This document shows, piece by piece, positions 14,672 through 21,782 of a stretch of DNA of 22,395 bases (its first letter is position 1; each line of letters begins with the position of its first letter). The notes under the pieces are model-generated. The model did not search any database and had not been told where the DNA came from. It saw only the letters and a list, made by a program, of their open reading frames with translations. This DNA is from Halomarinibacterium sp041392125 (GTDB taxonomy: Bacteria > Bacteroidota > Bacteroidia > Flavobacteriales > Flavobacteriaceae). Where the stretch lies: the NCBI GenBank assembly GCA_041392125.1, contig JAWKMR010000019.1, forward strand, positions 1 to 22,395. The letters run 5' to 3'. A program made the translations under genes and the position numbers.

Positions 14672-14824
14672 CTATTCTTTGCTATCGGTTTTAGGTTTCA
14701 TGACCAACTCCCCTTTGTCATTTAGCACAAAATGATCGGTCTTTCCGGTATGCCTGAAATTTAGGGAACGACGATAACTACTCTGGAAATCGGCGTGTTT
14801 CTTTTTGGAGGTTTCTTGTGTCAT
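14672..14824 (-). CDS. Small basic hypothetical protein, 50 aa
   Basis: ATG at 14824 to TAG at 14672-14674; it fills the space between the efflux pump and the gluconate operon. The product is hydrophilic and basic (MTQETSKKKHADF, SYRRSLNFRHTGKTDHFVLN, DKGELVMKPKTDSKE), with no membrane segment or signal peptide, and the strand-like LVMKP end suggests a small cytosolic domain. It is convergent with the efflux-pump gene, ending five bases from it. I recognise no family. Coding status is inferred from the lack of any competing frame, the good fit to the gap and the balanced composition. Confidence 0.55.
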   Translation of the reverse strand: MTQETSKKKHADFQSSYRRSLNFRHTGKTDHFVLNDKGELVMKPKTDSKE

Positions 14825-14882
14825 AATTAGCTACTTTTTTGTTGCAGAATACCTTATGAATAGATTAAATTTATAATCTTTT

Positions 14883-14914
14883 TTGAAATCAACACACCAA
14901 CGCTACTAATTTTA
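14883..14914 (+). promoter_or_regulatory. Weak candidate promoter of the gluconate operon
   Basis: TTG at 14883-14885, a 21-base spacer and TAATTTTA at 14907-14914 (one mismatch to TAnnTTTG) end 10 bases before ATG 14925. No operator-like repeat was seen and no GntR-type regulator gene is adjacent. Confidence 0.35.
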
Positions 14915-14924
14915 ACAGTCTTTT

Positions 14925-15911
14925 ATGTTCCCAACTCGCCTATTTTCTACCGTTATATGTACCCTTCTTTTCATTTGCTGTAAAGAAAAGCCTTCTGAAA
15001 AGACTACAGTTCAAGAAACAGAAGTACCTCGCCAAGTAGAACTAGAGTTGGAACTACCAGCACAATTAGGCGAAGGTGCTTTCTGGAATTATAAAACACA
15101 ACAACTTTATTGGATTGATATTTTAGAAAAAAAACTATATCGCTACACTCCTGCCACCAAAGAAAACCAATCATTTATGATGCCCTCTCGCATTGGTACA
15201 GTAGTACCCCAAACCGATAGCACGGCCGTGGTAGCTTTAGAAGACGGTGTTTATATCCAAAACACCCAAAGCGGCACCCTTACACTGTTATCTGATGTAG
15301 AAGCAGATCAGCCCGAAAACCGTTTTAACGATGGTAAATGTGACCCTAATGGCAACTTTTGGGTAGGCTCTATGCATCTTGCCGAAAAAAATCCTGTGGC
15401 GAAACTTTACAAAGTAAATCCAAAAGGAGAAACCACTGCTATGCTAGATAGCATTACTATTTCCAACGGTATTGTTTGGACTAAAGATGCCAAAACCATG
15501 TATTATATAGATACCCCTACGACAAAAATAAGAGCCTTCGATTTTGATGTGGCTACGGCTACCATTTCCAATGAACGTGTAGCCGTAGAAGTTCCTAATG
15601 AACTTGGCTTCCCCGATGGAATGGCCATTGACGAAAACGATCATCTTTGGGTAGGCATGTGGAACGGAAATGCTGTTATTTGCTTTAACCCAATTACCGG
15701 CACCGTTATAGATCGTATTGAGATACCGGCTCATAATGTTACCAGCTGTGCTTTTGGCGGGCCTAATCTGGACTTACTATACATCACTACTGCCAGTGTC
15801 GATATGACCGCGGAAGAAAAAACGAAATACCCACTTGCCGGTTCCGTCTTTGTAGTAAAACCGGGGGTAAAAGGAGTGCCCTCCTCGTTCTTCGGAACCC
15901 CAAGCGAATGA
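14925..15911 (+). CDS. SMP-30/gluconolactonase-family lipoprotein
   Basis: 328 residues. The N-terminus MFPTRLFSTVICTLLFICCK is a lipoprotein signal with Cys18/19, so the enzyme is anchored outside the cytoplasm. The six-bladed SMP-30 propeller shows the metal-site motifs: Glu50 in QLGEGAFWN, Asn181 in ISNGIVW and Asp231 in GFPDGMAID, plus RFNDGKCDPNGNFWVGSM, DHLWVGMW and NVTSCAFGG. Such enzymes hydrolyse glucono-delta-lactone or related aldonolactones. It is the first gene of a three-gene operon; its TGA overlaps the ATG of the next gene by four bases. With the kinase/dehydrogenase and permease downstream, it would provide free gluconate for uptake. The exact lactone is inferred from context. 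Confidence 0.9.
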   Translation: MFPTRLFSTVICTLLFICCKEKPSEKTTVQETEVPRQVELELELPAQLGEGAFWNYKTQQLYWIDILEKKLYRYTPATKENQSFMMPSRIGTVVPQTDSTAVVALEDGVYIQNTQSGTLTLLSDVEADQPENRFNDGKCDPNGNFWVGSMHLAEKNPVAKLYKVNPKGETTAMLDSITISNGIVWTKDAKTMYYIDTPTTKIRAFDFDVATATISNERVAVEVPNELGFPDGMAIDENDHLWVGMWNGNAVICFNPITGTVIDRIEIPAHNVTSCAFGGPNLDLLYITTASVDMTAEEKTKYPLAGSVFVVKPGVKGVPSSFFGTPSE

Positions 15912-17779
15912 ATAAAACATACCTCATTATGGGGGTTAGTGGCTCCGGAAAGACCACTGTGGGAAAGTTGCTAGCAAAGCAACTAAACCTTCCTTTTTAT
16001 GATGCCGACGACTTTCATTCGGAAGCTAATAAAGCCAAAATGGCTTCCGGAATACCGTTAAGTGATATCGATAGATTACCGTGGCTGCAGGCCTTACAAA
16101 GGCATTTAAAATCTTGCGAAGGTGCTGTGTTAGCCTGTTCGGCCTTAAAAGAATCGTATCGACAAATTCTTTCCGAAGGCAATACCATAACTTATATTTA
16201 TTTGAAAGGGGACTATGAAACCATCCTAAAACGAATGGAGGCCAGAGTCCATTATATGAAGCCTGCAATGCTACAATCTCAGTTTAACACGCTGGAGCCC
16301 CCCTCCTATGGTATTTCGGTAGGTATTGAGAATCCACCGGAAGCCTTGGTTTCTGAAATTATTTCGAAATTAGCAGGAATGAAGTCAACAACATTTGGTA
16401 TTATAGGCATGGGAGTTATGGGGCGCAGCCTGGCAAAGAATATACTTGCTAAGGGGTTTCCGCTTTCGGTGTATAACCGCCTTACAGAAACCGAGAAAGC
16501 GATAATCCCTTCCCTCCTTTCCGAAGTAAACACTCCAAACTTACAAGGGTTTACTGATCTTTCAGCCTTTGTGGCATCCTTAGAAACACCCCGAAAAATA
16601 CTATTGATGATTCCGGCAGGAGACCCGGTAGATAAGATGCTGTCTGAACTCACCCCCTTACTTTCTGAAAAAGACATCCTCATGGACGGTGGGAATTCGC
16701 ATTATAAAGACACCCGGCGTAGAGAACAGCAAATGAATACACAAGGGTTTAGGTATGTAGGGATAGGTATTTCCGGAGGAGAACAAGGAGCGCTAACGGG
16801 ACCTTCAATGATGGTAGGCGGTAGTAAAGAAAGCTATCAACAAGTTAAAGAATTATTAGAAGCTATTTGTGCAAAAGATTTTAATAACAAGCCTTGTGTT
16901 GCGCGATTTGGAACTAACGGAGCGGGACATTTTATAAAAACCATACACAACGGGATTGAATATGCCGAGATGCAACTTCTTGCCGAAGTGTATGGACTAT
17001 TGCGAAGCTCCTTACCTAATGATGAAATTGCCGCAGTATTACGGAAATGGAATGAAGGAGAATGCAGTAGTTTTTTATTGGAGACTACTATTGCTGTTTT
17101 AGAAAAAAAAGAAGACCATGATTTCTTACTAAATAAAATTCTGGATATTGCCGGCAGTAAAGGAACCGGAACTTGGAGTAGCCAAACAGCTTTAGAACAG
17201 GGGTTTCCGGCAACTATTCTTACCGAAGCAGTCATGGAGCGAGCACTTTCGGCCCAAAAACACCTTCGGACTGAGTTAGCCAAAAAGGTAGCATTCACAT
17301 CTCAAAATGTTACCATCGATACAGAAACACTGAAAAGTGCCTATCAATTTGCCCGTATTTTGAATCACCAACAAGGTTTGCAGCTTATGGAAACAACTGC
17401 TAAGACAGAGGGATGGACTATTGATATTGCTGAAGTGGTTCGCGTGTGGACCAATGGCTGTATTTTGAAATCGGTGCTGCTCAAAAACATTCACCCGTTA
17501 CTTACATTAGAGCCACATTTGTTACGCCATGAAAGTATTCTTCAAGCCTTAACAGTAAGTGAAGCTAATTGTGCTGAAGTGATCCATTTAGGAATAAAAC
17601 AACGCACCACACTCCCCTGTCTTTCGGCAGCACTTCAGTATTGGTACGGAATTTCAACCCAATATTCAACAGCCAATATAATTCAGGCCCAACGGGATGC
17701 TTTTGGAGCACATACCTATAAACGAATAGATAAACCTGAACAGCAATCGTTCACAACCCAATGGAATAGCGATGGATAG
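15908..17779 (+). CDS. Bifunctional gluconokinase / 6-phosphogluconate dehydrogenase (decarboxylating)
   Basis: One unbroken 623-residue frame. Residues 1-157 are a GntK-type gluconokinase: P-loop GVSGSGKTT (9-17), YDADDFH (31-37) and LACSALKESYR (75-85). Residues 158-623 are a full 6PGDH: Rossmann GIIGMGVMG (164-172), DGGNSHYKDT (260-269), SGGEQGALTGPSMM (289-302), catalytic Lys344 with His347-Asn348 in IKTIHNGIEY, KGT (418-420) and the C-terminal QRDAFGAHTY (595-604) with phosphate-binding Arg596 and His602. The chain converts gluconate to 6-phosphogluconate and then to ribulose 5-phosphate, CO2 and NADPH. Met158 (ATG 16379) is where a separate gnd would begin, so the fusion has almost no linker. 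It overlaps the previous gene by 4 bases and the permease by 8. Confidence 0.95.
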   Translation: MNKTYLIMGVSGSGKTTVGKLLAKQLNLPFYDADDFHSEANKAKMASGIPLSDIDRLPWLQALQRHLKSCEGAVLACSALKESYRQILSEGNTITYIYLKGDYETILKRMEARVHYMKPAMLQSQFNTLEPPSYGISVGIENPPEALVSEIISKLAGMKSTTFGIIGMGVMGRSLAKNILAKGFPLSVYNRLTETEKAIIPSLLSEVNTPNLQGFTDLSAFVASLETPRKILLMIPAGDPVDKMLSELTPLLSEKDILMDGGNSHYKDTRRREQQMNTQGFRYVGIGISGGEQGALTGPSMMVGGSKESYQQVKELLEAICAKDFNNKPCVARFGTNGAGHFIKTIHNGIEYAEMQLLAEVYGLLRSSLPNDEIAAVLRKWNEGECSSFLLETTIAVLEKKEDHDFLLNKILDIAGSKGTGTWSSQTALEQGFPATILTEAVMERALSAQKHLRTELAKKVAFTSQNVTIDTETLKSAYQFARILNHQQGLQLMETTAKTEGWTIDIAEVVRVWTNGCILKSVLLKNIHPLLTLEPHLLRHESILQALTVSEANCAEVIHLGIKQRTTLPCLSAALQYWYGISTQYSTANIIQAQRDAFGAHTYKRIDKPEQQSFTTQWNSDG

Positions 17780-19112
17780 TACACTACTTTTAGCGATTGC
17801 TGCAGGCGTTGCTGTTTTATTATTTTTAATTCTGAAGTTACGAATACAAGCTTTTATTGCACTACTCATCGCCAGTATTACAGTAGGGATGATTGCCGGA
17901 ATGGCTCCAAAAATGATTATCGATACCATCCAAACCGGAATGGGCAGCACCTTGGGTTTTGTTGCGGTAGTAGTAGGCTTAGGAGCTATGTTTGGCGCTA
18001 TTTTAGAACATTCGGGAGGAGCAGAAGCGGTCGCTTCTTTTTTACTTCAGAAAACAAAAAACAAAGGTGCGACTTGGGCATTGATGCTCACCGGGTTTTT
18101 TGTTGCTATTCCTGTATTTTTTGACGTGGCGTTTATCATTTTGGTACCGCTTATTTATTCCCTTCAGCGGAAGTCTAAAAAATCGCTATTGCTGTATGGC
18201 ATTCCATTATTAGCCGGGCTTGCTATTACTCATGCCTTTATTCCACCTACGCCGGGACCTGTGGCTGTTGCCGATATCCTTAAAGCCGATTTGGGCTGGG
18301 TAATTCTCTTCGGTTTTATAGTAGGAATCCCCACTGCCATTGTTAGTGGGCCGCTCTTCGGAAAATACATCGCCAAAAAGATATATGTAGCTGCTCCGGA
18401 ACCTATTTCAGAAGAAATGAATGTTCCCAAAGAGATTCCTTCCGTAGGTATTGTTTTGGGGATTATAGGGTTACCTATTTTATTAATTGTAGGAAACACC
18501 GTTTTAGGAAGTCCCCTAACCAAAGAATGGGTTTCTGAAAGTTTTGTGGATTGGATGAACATGATCGGGCATCCCTTTTCAGCACTAATCCTTGCTAATC
18601 TATTAGCGTGGTATGTCTTAGGCATTCGGAAAAAGGTACCTAAGGAAACATTGTTGAAAATTACCACCAAATCTATGGCTGCCGCCGGAATTATTATTTT
18701 GTTAACCGGTGCCGGAGGAGTTTTTAAGCAAATGTTAATCAATACCGGTGCCGGCGATATGTTGGCTACTTATTTTTCAGAAATGGGTTTAAGTACCCTC
18801 TTCTTTGCATTTATAGTAGCGGCATTAGTCCGTATTTTACAGGGCTCTGCCACAGTGGCTATGATTACTGCAGCGGGGGTTACTGCTCCACTTTTATTGG
18901 AATCTACAGGTGAAATAGATAAAGCGTTATTGGTTATTGCCATTGCCGCAGGAGCCTCAATACTATCGCATGTAAACGATAGTGGCTTTTGGTTAGTAAG
19001 TAAATATTTGGGGCTTACCGAAAAGCAAACCTTTAAAAGCTGGACCCTTATGACCACCATTTTAGCGCTGACCGGGTTTGCAACAGTTTGGGTGTTGAGT
19101 TTATTTATTTAA
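17772..19112 (+). CDS. gntP: GntP-family gluconate:H+ symporter
   Basis: 446 residues, highly hydrophobic, with about twelve membrane segments. Family signatures include FGAILEHSGGAEAVA, FVAIPVFFDVAFIILVPLIY, HAFIPPTPGPVAVADIL and RILQGSATVAMITAAGV. GntP permeases import gluconate or related sugar acids with protons. The start (ATG 17772) lies inside the end of the kinase/dehydrogenase gene with an 8-base overlap, which implies translational coupling. It supplies the substrate of the fusion enzyme and completes the operon. The last 12 bases overlap, tail to tail, the end of the convergent methyltransferase gene, and no terminator is visible there. Confidence 0.95.
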   Translation: MDSTLLLAIAAGVAVLLFLILKLRIQAFIALLIASITVGMIAGMAPKMIIDTIQTGMGSTLGFVAVVVGLGAMFGAILEHSGGAEAVASFLLQKTKNKGATWALMLTGFFVAIPVFFDVAFIILVPLIYSLQRKSKKSLLLYGIPLLAGLAITHAFIPPTPGPVAVADILKADLGWVILFGFIVGIPTAIVSGPLFGKYIAKKIYVAAPEPISEEMNVPKEIPSVGIVLGIIGLPILLIVGNTVLGSPLTKEWVSESFVDWMNMIGHPFSALILANLLAWYVLGIRKKVPKETLLKITTKSMAAAGIIILLTGAGGVFKQMLINTGAGDMLATYFSEMGLSTLFFAFIVAALVRILQGSATVAMITAAGVTAPLLLESTGEIDKALLVIAIAAGASILSHVNDSGFWLVSKYLGLTEKQTFKSWTLMTTILALTGFATVWVLSLFI

Positions 19113-20321
19113 TTGATAATACCCACATTTTAAATAAGCGCCTTCCGGAAAGGCAATGGGATGATCAACATCGTGAAAAGTTTTTTCGAGAAGTTGAAAC
19201 TTTCTTCCCGAATCCTGCATAGCTTTAGCATTAATTTCAAAAAACTCTTGAGCCGTTACTCTTGAAGAGCATGAAGCCAAAACCAATAATCCTCCGGGAG
19301 TCGTAAGCTGAATTCCGAGTAAGGCTAATTCGGCATATTTCTTTTTGGCTAATGCTATTTCTTTAGCACTTTTTGCAAAACTAGGCGGATCGATAACAAC
19401 CACATTGTACGTAATACCTTTTGAAATTAAATCTTGTAATAATGCAAAAGCATCCCCTACTAAAGTTTTATGATTTCCGGAGTAGGGATTTAACTTTCCA
19501 CTTTCAACAGCTAACGCTAAAGCTTGTTCGCTAATATCGACACTGGTCACTTCTTTTGCTCCGTTTGCCAATGCGTGAACCGAAAATCCGCCTGTATAGG
19601 CAAATACATCCAATACCGTTTTTCCTTTAGACCATTCCCCTACTCTTTTTCTATTATGGCGGTGATCCAGAAAATACCCTGTTTTATGTCCTTTAATTAC
19701 ATTGGCAGAAAAACGAACCCCGTGTTCTTCAAAATATATGGTTTCGTTTTCTAAAGTTCCGTAAAGAACGGTACCATCTTTTAAGTGGTTGGTATCATGC
19801 GTCTTCTGAAGGTTTCTACCTAATCGCAAAACAACACAATTACATAAAGAAGTTTCAATCAGTTGTTTTAGGATAACATCAAAATAAGGCCACCATATTG
19901 CCGAGTACACCTTTACTACCAATACATTGGCATATACGTCTGCTATAAGCCCCGGAAATGAATCATTTTCTCCAAATAATAAGCGATAGCTGTTGGTTTT
20001 GGTTTTTAATAATTCTTTCCGAAGGAAAAAAGCAGTGTGTATTTTTTCTGAAAAAAAAGTAGCATCGATGGTAGCACTACCTCCAAAATGAAGCATTTTC
20101 ACACGAATAGGTGAATGCGGGTCATAGAGCCCAACGCCTATCGGTTTATTAGCAGTATGGCTAAAAATTACCGCAACATCTCCCGCCTTTCCTTCTTTGT
20201 TTATTTTTATGATACTTTCAGAAAAAATCCAAGGGTGTCGATTTCTAATACTGCGTTCTCCTGCAACACTAAGTTTTACGGCAAGTATTTGAGGGGTATT
20301 ATTGGGTAAATCATTGCTCAC
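19101..20321 (-). CDS. rlmI: RlmI-like class I SAM-dependent rRNA (cytosine-C5) methyltransferase
   Basis: 406 residues from a GTG at 20321; the nearby ATG at 20314 is out of frame. An N-terminal PUA-like domain (KLSVAGERSIRNRHPWIFSESI) precedes a middle RlmI region with FGENDSFPGLIADVY and KTGYFLDHRHNRKRV. The Rossmann methyltransferase domain has motif I VLDVFAYTGGFS (236-247), VDISEQAL, motif IV VIDPPSFAKS (309-318), motif VI LASCSS (Cys351 as candidate nucleophile) and the end FPEGAYLKCGY. RlmI methylates C1962 of 23S rRNA in E. coli; assignment to that target here is by homology only. A promoter with a near-leaderless start lies at 20326-20355. The gene overlaps gntP by 12 bases at its 3' end. 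Confidence 0.9.
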   Translation of the reverse strand: MSNDLPNNTPQILAVKLSVAGERSIRNRHPWIFSESIIKINKEGKAGDVAVIFSHTANKPIGVGLYDPHSPIRVKMLHFGGSATIDATFFSEKIHTAFFLRKELLKTKTNSYRLLFGENDSFPGLIADVYANVLVVKVYSAIWWPYFDVILKQLIETSLCNCVVLRLGRNLQKTHDTNHLKDGTVLYGTLENETIYFEEHGVRFSANVIKGHKTGYFLDHRHNRKRVGEWSKGKTVLDVFAYTGGFSVHALANGAKEVTSVDISEQALALAVESGKLNPYSGNHKTLVGDAFALLQDLISKGITYNVVVIDPPSFAKSAKEIALAKKKYAELALLGIQLTTPGGLLVLASCSSRVTAQEFFEINAKAMQDSGRKFQLLEKTFHDVDHPIAFPEGAYLKCGYYQLNK

Positions 20322-20325
20322 GACT

Positions 20326-20355
20326 CAAAGATACTTTAAAAAAAAGCCGAAACAA
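20326..20355 (-). promoter_or_regulatory. Promoter of the rRNA methyltransferase gene, overlapping a terminator
   Basis: On the minus strand: TTG at 20355-20353, a 19-base spacer and an exact TAnnTTTG match, TATCTTTG, at 20333-20326, then four bases to GTG 20321. The transcript would be leaderless or nearly so. The -33 TTG lies at the edge of the loop of the upstream gene's terminator hairpin. Confidence 0.6.
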
Positions 20356-20369
20356 TTTGTTTCGGCTTT
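20338..20369 (-). terminator. Rho-independent terminator of the glycine-zipper OmpA gene
   Basis: Perfect 11-bp inverted repeat AAAGCCGAAAC (20343-20353) and GTTTCGGCTTT (20359-20369), with loop AATTT. On the minus strand it is followed by an eight-T run (plus-strand A-run 20338-20345). It ends transcription from 20389-21102 immediately before the next gene's -7 box. Confidence 0.9.
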
Positions 20370-20388
20370 AATCTTATAACGTGTGGAA

Positions 20389-21102
20389 TTAGTTTCCGTC
20401 GGCCTCTTTTTGGGCATCTTGCTTCATTTTTTCGTTAGGAACAATTACAATATTTACCCTACGGTTTTGTGCTTTTCCTTCTTTGGTATCGTTAGATACA
20501 ATAGGCGAAGATTCTCCAAACCAGTTGGTTGTAAAACGCCCAGCACTTAATCCTTTGGCGCCGGTAAAGTAGTTGGTTACTGCTTGAGCGCGATTCTTGG
20601 ATAATGTCATGTTGTATTCTTCAGTACCGTCGCTATCGGTATGCCCAACCACCAGTACATTGGTGTCAGGATATTCAACTAAAATAGCAGCTAACTTATC
20701 TAAGTTTACTTTGGAAGCTTCATTGATGTTGTATTTGTTGGTATCGAAATACACCCCGTTGTTTTCACCGTCAAAAGTAATTACAATTCCATCGTCAACT
20801 CGTTCTACTTCAGCTCCGGGGATTTCAGTTTCAATCTTTTTTGCCTGATTATCCATTTTTTTTCCAATGATGGCTCCGGCAGCTCCCCCAACAACTCCAC
20901 CGATAACTGCACCCATGGCACCGTTACCGCCTTTTCCTGCATTGTTCCCAATAACAGCTCCTAAAATGGCACCTCCTGCAGCACCTATTACGGCTCCTTT
21001 TTGGGTGTTATTGGCATTTTTGGTTGCTTCACAATTTGTAAAAGTGATGATTATACTCATTGCTAAAGCTACTGTTCCTATTTGCTTTATTATTGCTTTC
21101 AT
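20389..21102 (-). CDS. OmpA-family lipoprotein with glycine-zipper domain
   Basis: 237 residues. The signal ends in the lipobox FTNC (Cys24). Residues about 36-80 are glycine-zipper repeats (GAVIGAAGGAILGAVIG, GAMGAVIGGVVGGAAGAIIG) that can pack in membranes. From about 110 an OmpA C-terminal peptidoglycan-binding domain follows: GVYFDTNKYNI, VVGHTDSDGTEEYN (151-164), LSKNRAQAV and the closing QNRRVNIVI (212-220). This resembles the YiaD-type layout (glycine zipper plus OmpA), which links outer membrane and cell wall. It starts 18 bases after the stop of the lipocalin-like gene, so the two are probably one operon, closed by the terminator at 20338-20369. Confidence 0.92.
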   Translation of the reverse strand: MKAIIKQIGTVALAMSIIITFTNCEATKNANNTQKGAVIGAAGGAILGAVIGNNAGKGGNGAMGAVIGGVVGGAAGAIIGKKMDNQAKKIETEIPGAEVERVDDGIVITFDGENNGVYFDTNKYNINEASKVNLDKLAAILVEYPDTNVLVVGHTDSDGTEEYNMTLSKNRAQAVTNYFTGAKGLSAGRFTTNWFGESSPIVSNDTKEGKAQNRRVNIVIVPNEKMKQDAQKEADGN

Positions 21103-21120
21103 ATTTAGATTTTTTTGTTT

Positions 21121-21600
21121 TTAATCGCTTATTTTAGAAAATTTCATAGTAATTGTAAAAGGTTTTCCGTCGAGTGAAACCGTTTGTTCCCACTTCATGG
21201 AAGTATCGGTAAGTTGTGCTAGACGAAGTCTGAAACCTGTATTGTTTTCAGATTTCTTTTTTTCATCGGTAGGTTTTAAGAGAAAATCATACAATCCAGT
21301 TTCCGAATTCATTTCTTGAATATCAAAAATAAAGTTTCGATCACCACTAGGGCAGTTTGAATTGTCTATGGTGTAAATTCCGGTATGGTTATTTGGAATG
21401 AAACGCCATGAGCTGCCGGTAAAACACTCACGCGAAGTATCGTTTAAAAGTTTTACGGTAAAAGTTCCTTTCTCACTGTAAGAAATATCGTCAAGAGACC
21501 AATATCCCTTTAATACCTTTTTAGATTCTGTAACTGTTTTTGGTGTTCCGCAAGAGAGCACTAGCGCACTAAAAAGTGCTAATAATGTGAGTCTTTTCAT
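21121..21600 (-). CDS. Lipocalin-like lipoprotein
   Basis: 159 residues with a lipoprotein signal (MKRLTLLALFSALVLSC, Cys17). The body fits the lipocalin-like families of Bacteroidota: LKGYWSLDDISYSEKGTF at the start (the GxW motif), SSWRFIPNNHTGIYTI in the middle, a charged linker (KPTDEKKKSENN) and a strand-rich end (TSMKWEQTVSLDGKPFTITMKFSKI). It is expected on the periplasmic or outer face of the outer membrane; a ligand cannot be named. It is the first gene of an operon with the OmpA lipoprotein. A box TATCTTTA (minus strand, 21652-21659) upstream has one mismatch to the -7 consensus but no good -33 partner. Confidence 0.85.
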   Translation of the reverse strand: MKRLTLLALFSALVLSCGTPKTVTESKKVLKGYWSLDDISYSEKGTFTVKLLNDTSRECFTGSSWRFIPNNHTGIYTIDNSNCPSGDRNFIFDIQEMNSETGLYDFLLKPTDEKKKSENNTGFRLRLAQLTDTSMKWEQTVSLDGKPFTITMKFSKISD

Positions 21601-21782
21601 AATGGTTATTGTTGAGGTTGGACAAATAATTTGTTAGTTCCTAAAGTTAATTAAAGATACAAGATTTACTATACACTTTAATTTTAACATTCGGTTTTTT
21701 TACATTGATTTCCCTCAAATTTATAGCAAGAAAGAAAGAATCGTAAAACTTTACCAGAAGTTTAACGGAAATTGTTAAAGGT

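Noticed and set aside
16837..17298. A 153-residue minus-strand frame inside the kinase/dehydrogenase gene
   Set aside because: It is the mirror of a well-supported enzyme frame with intact catalytic motifs.
18230..18742. A 170-residue minus-strand frame inside gntP
   Set aside because: Shadow of a conserved permease; composition reflects the antisense of hydrophobic codons.
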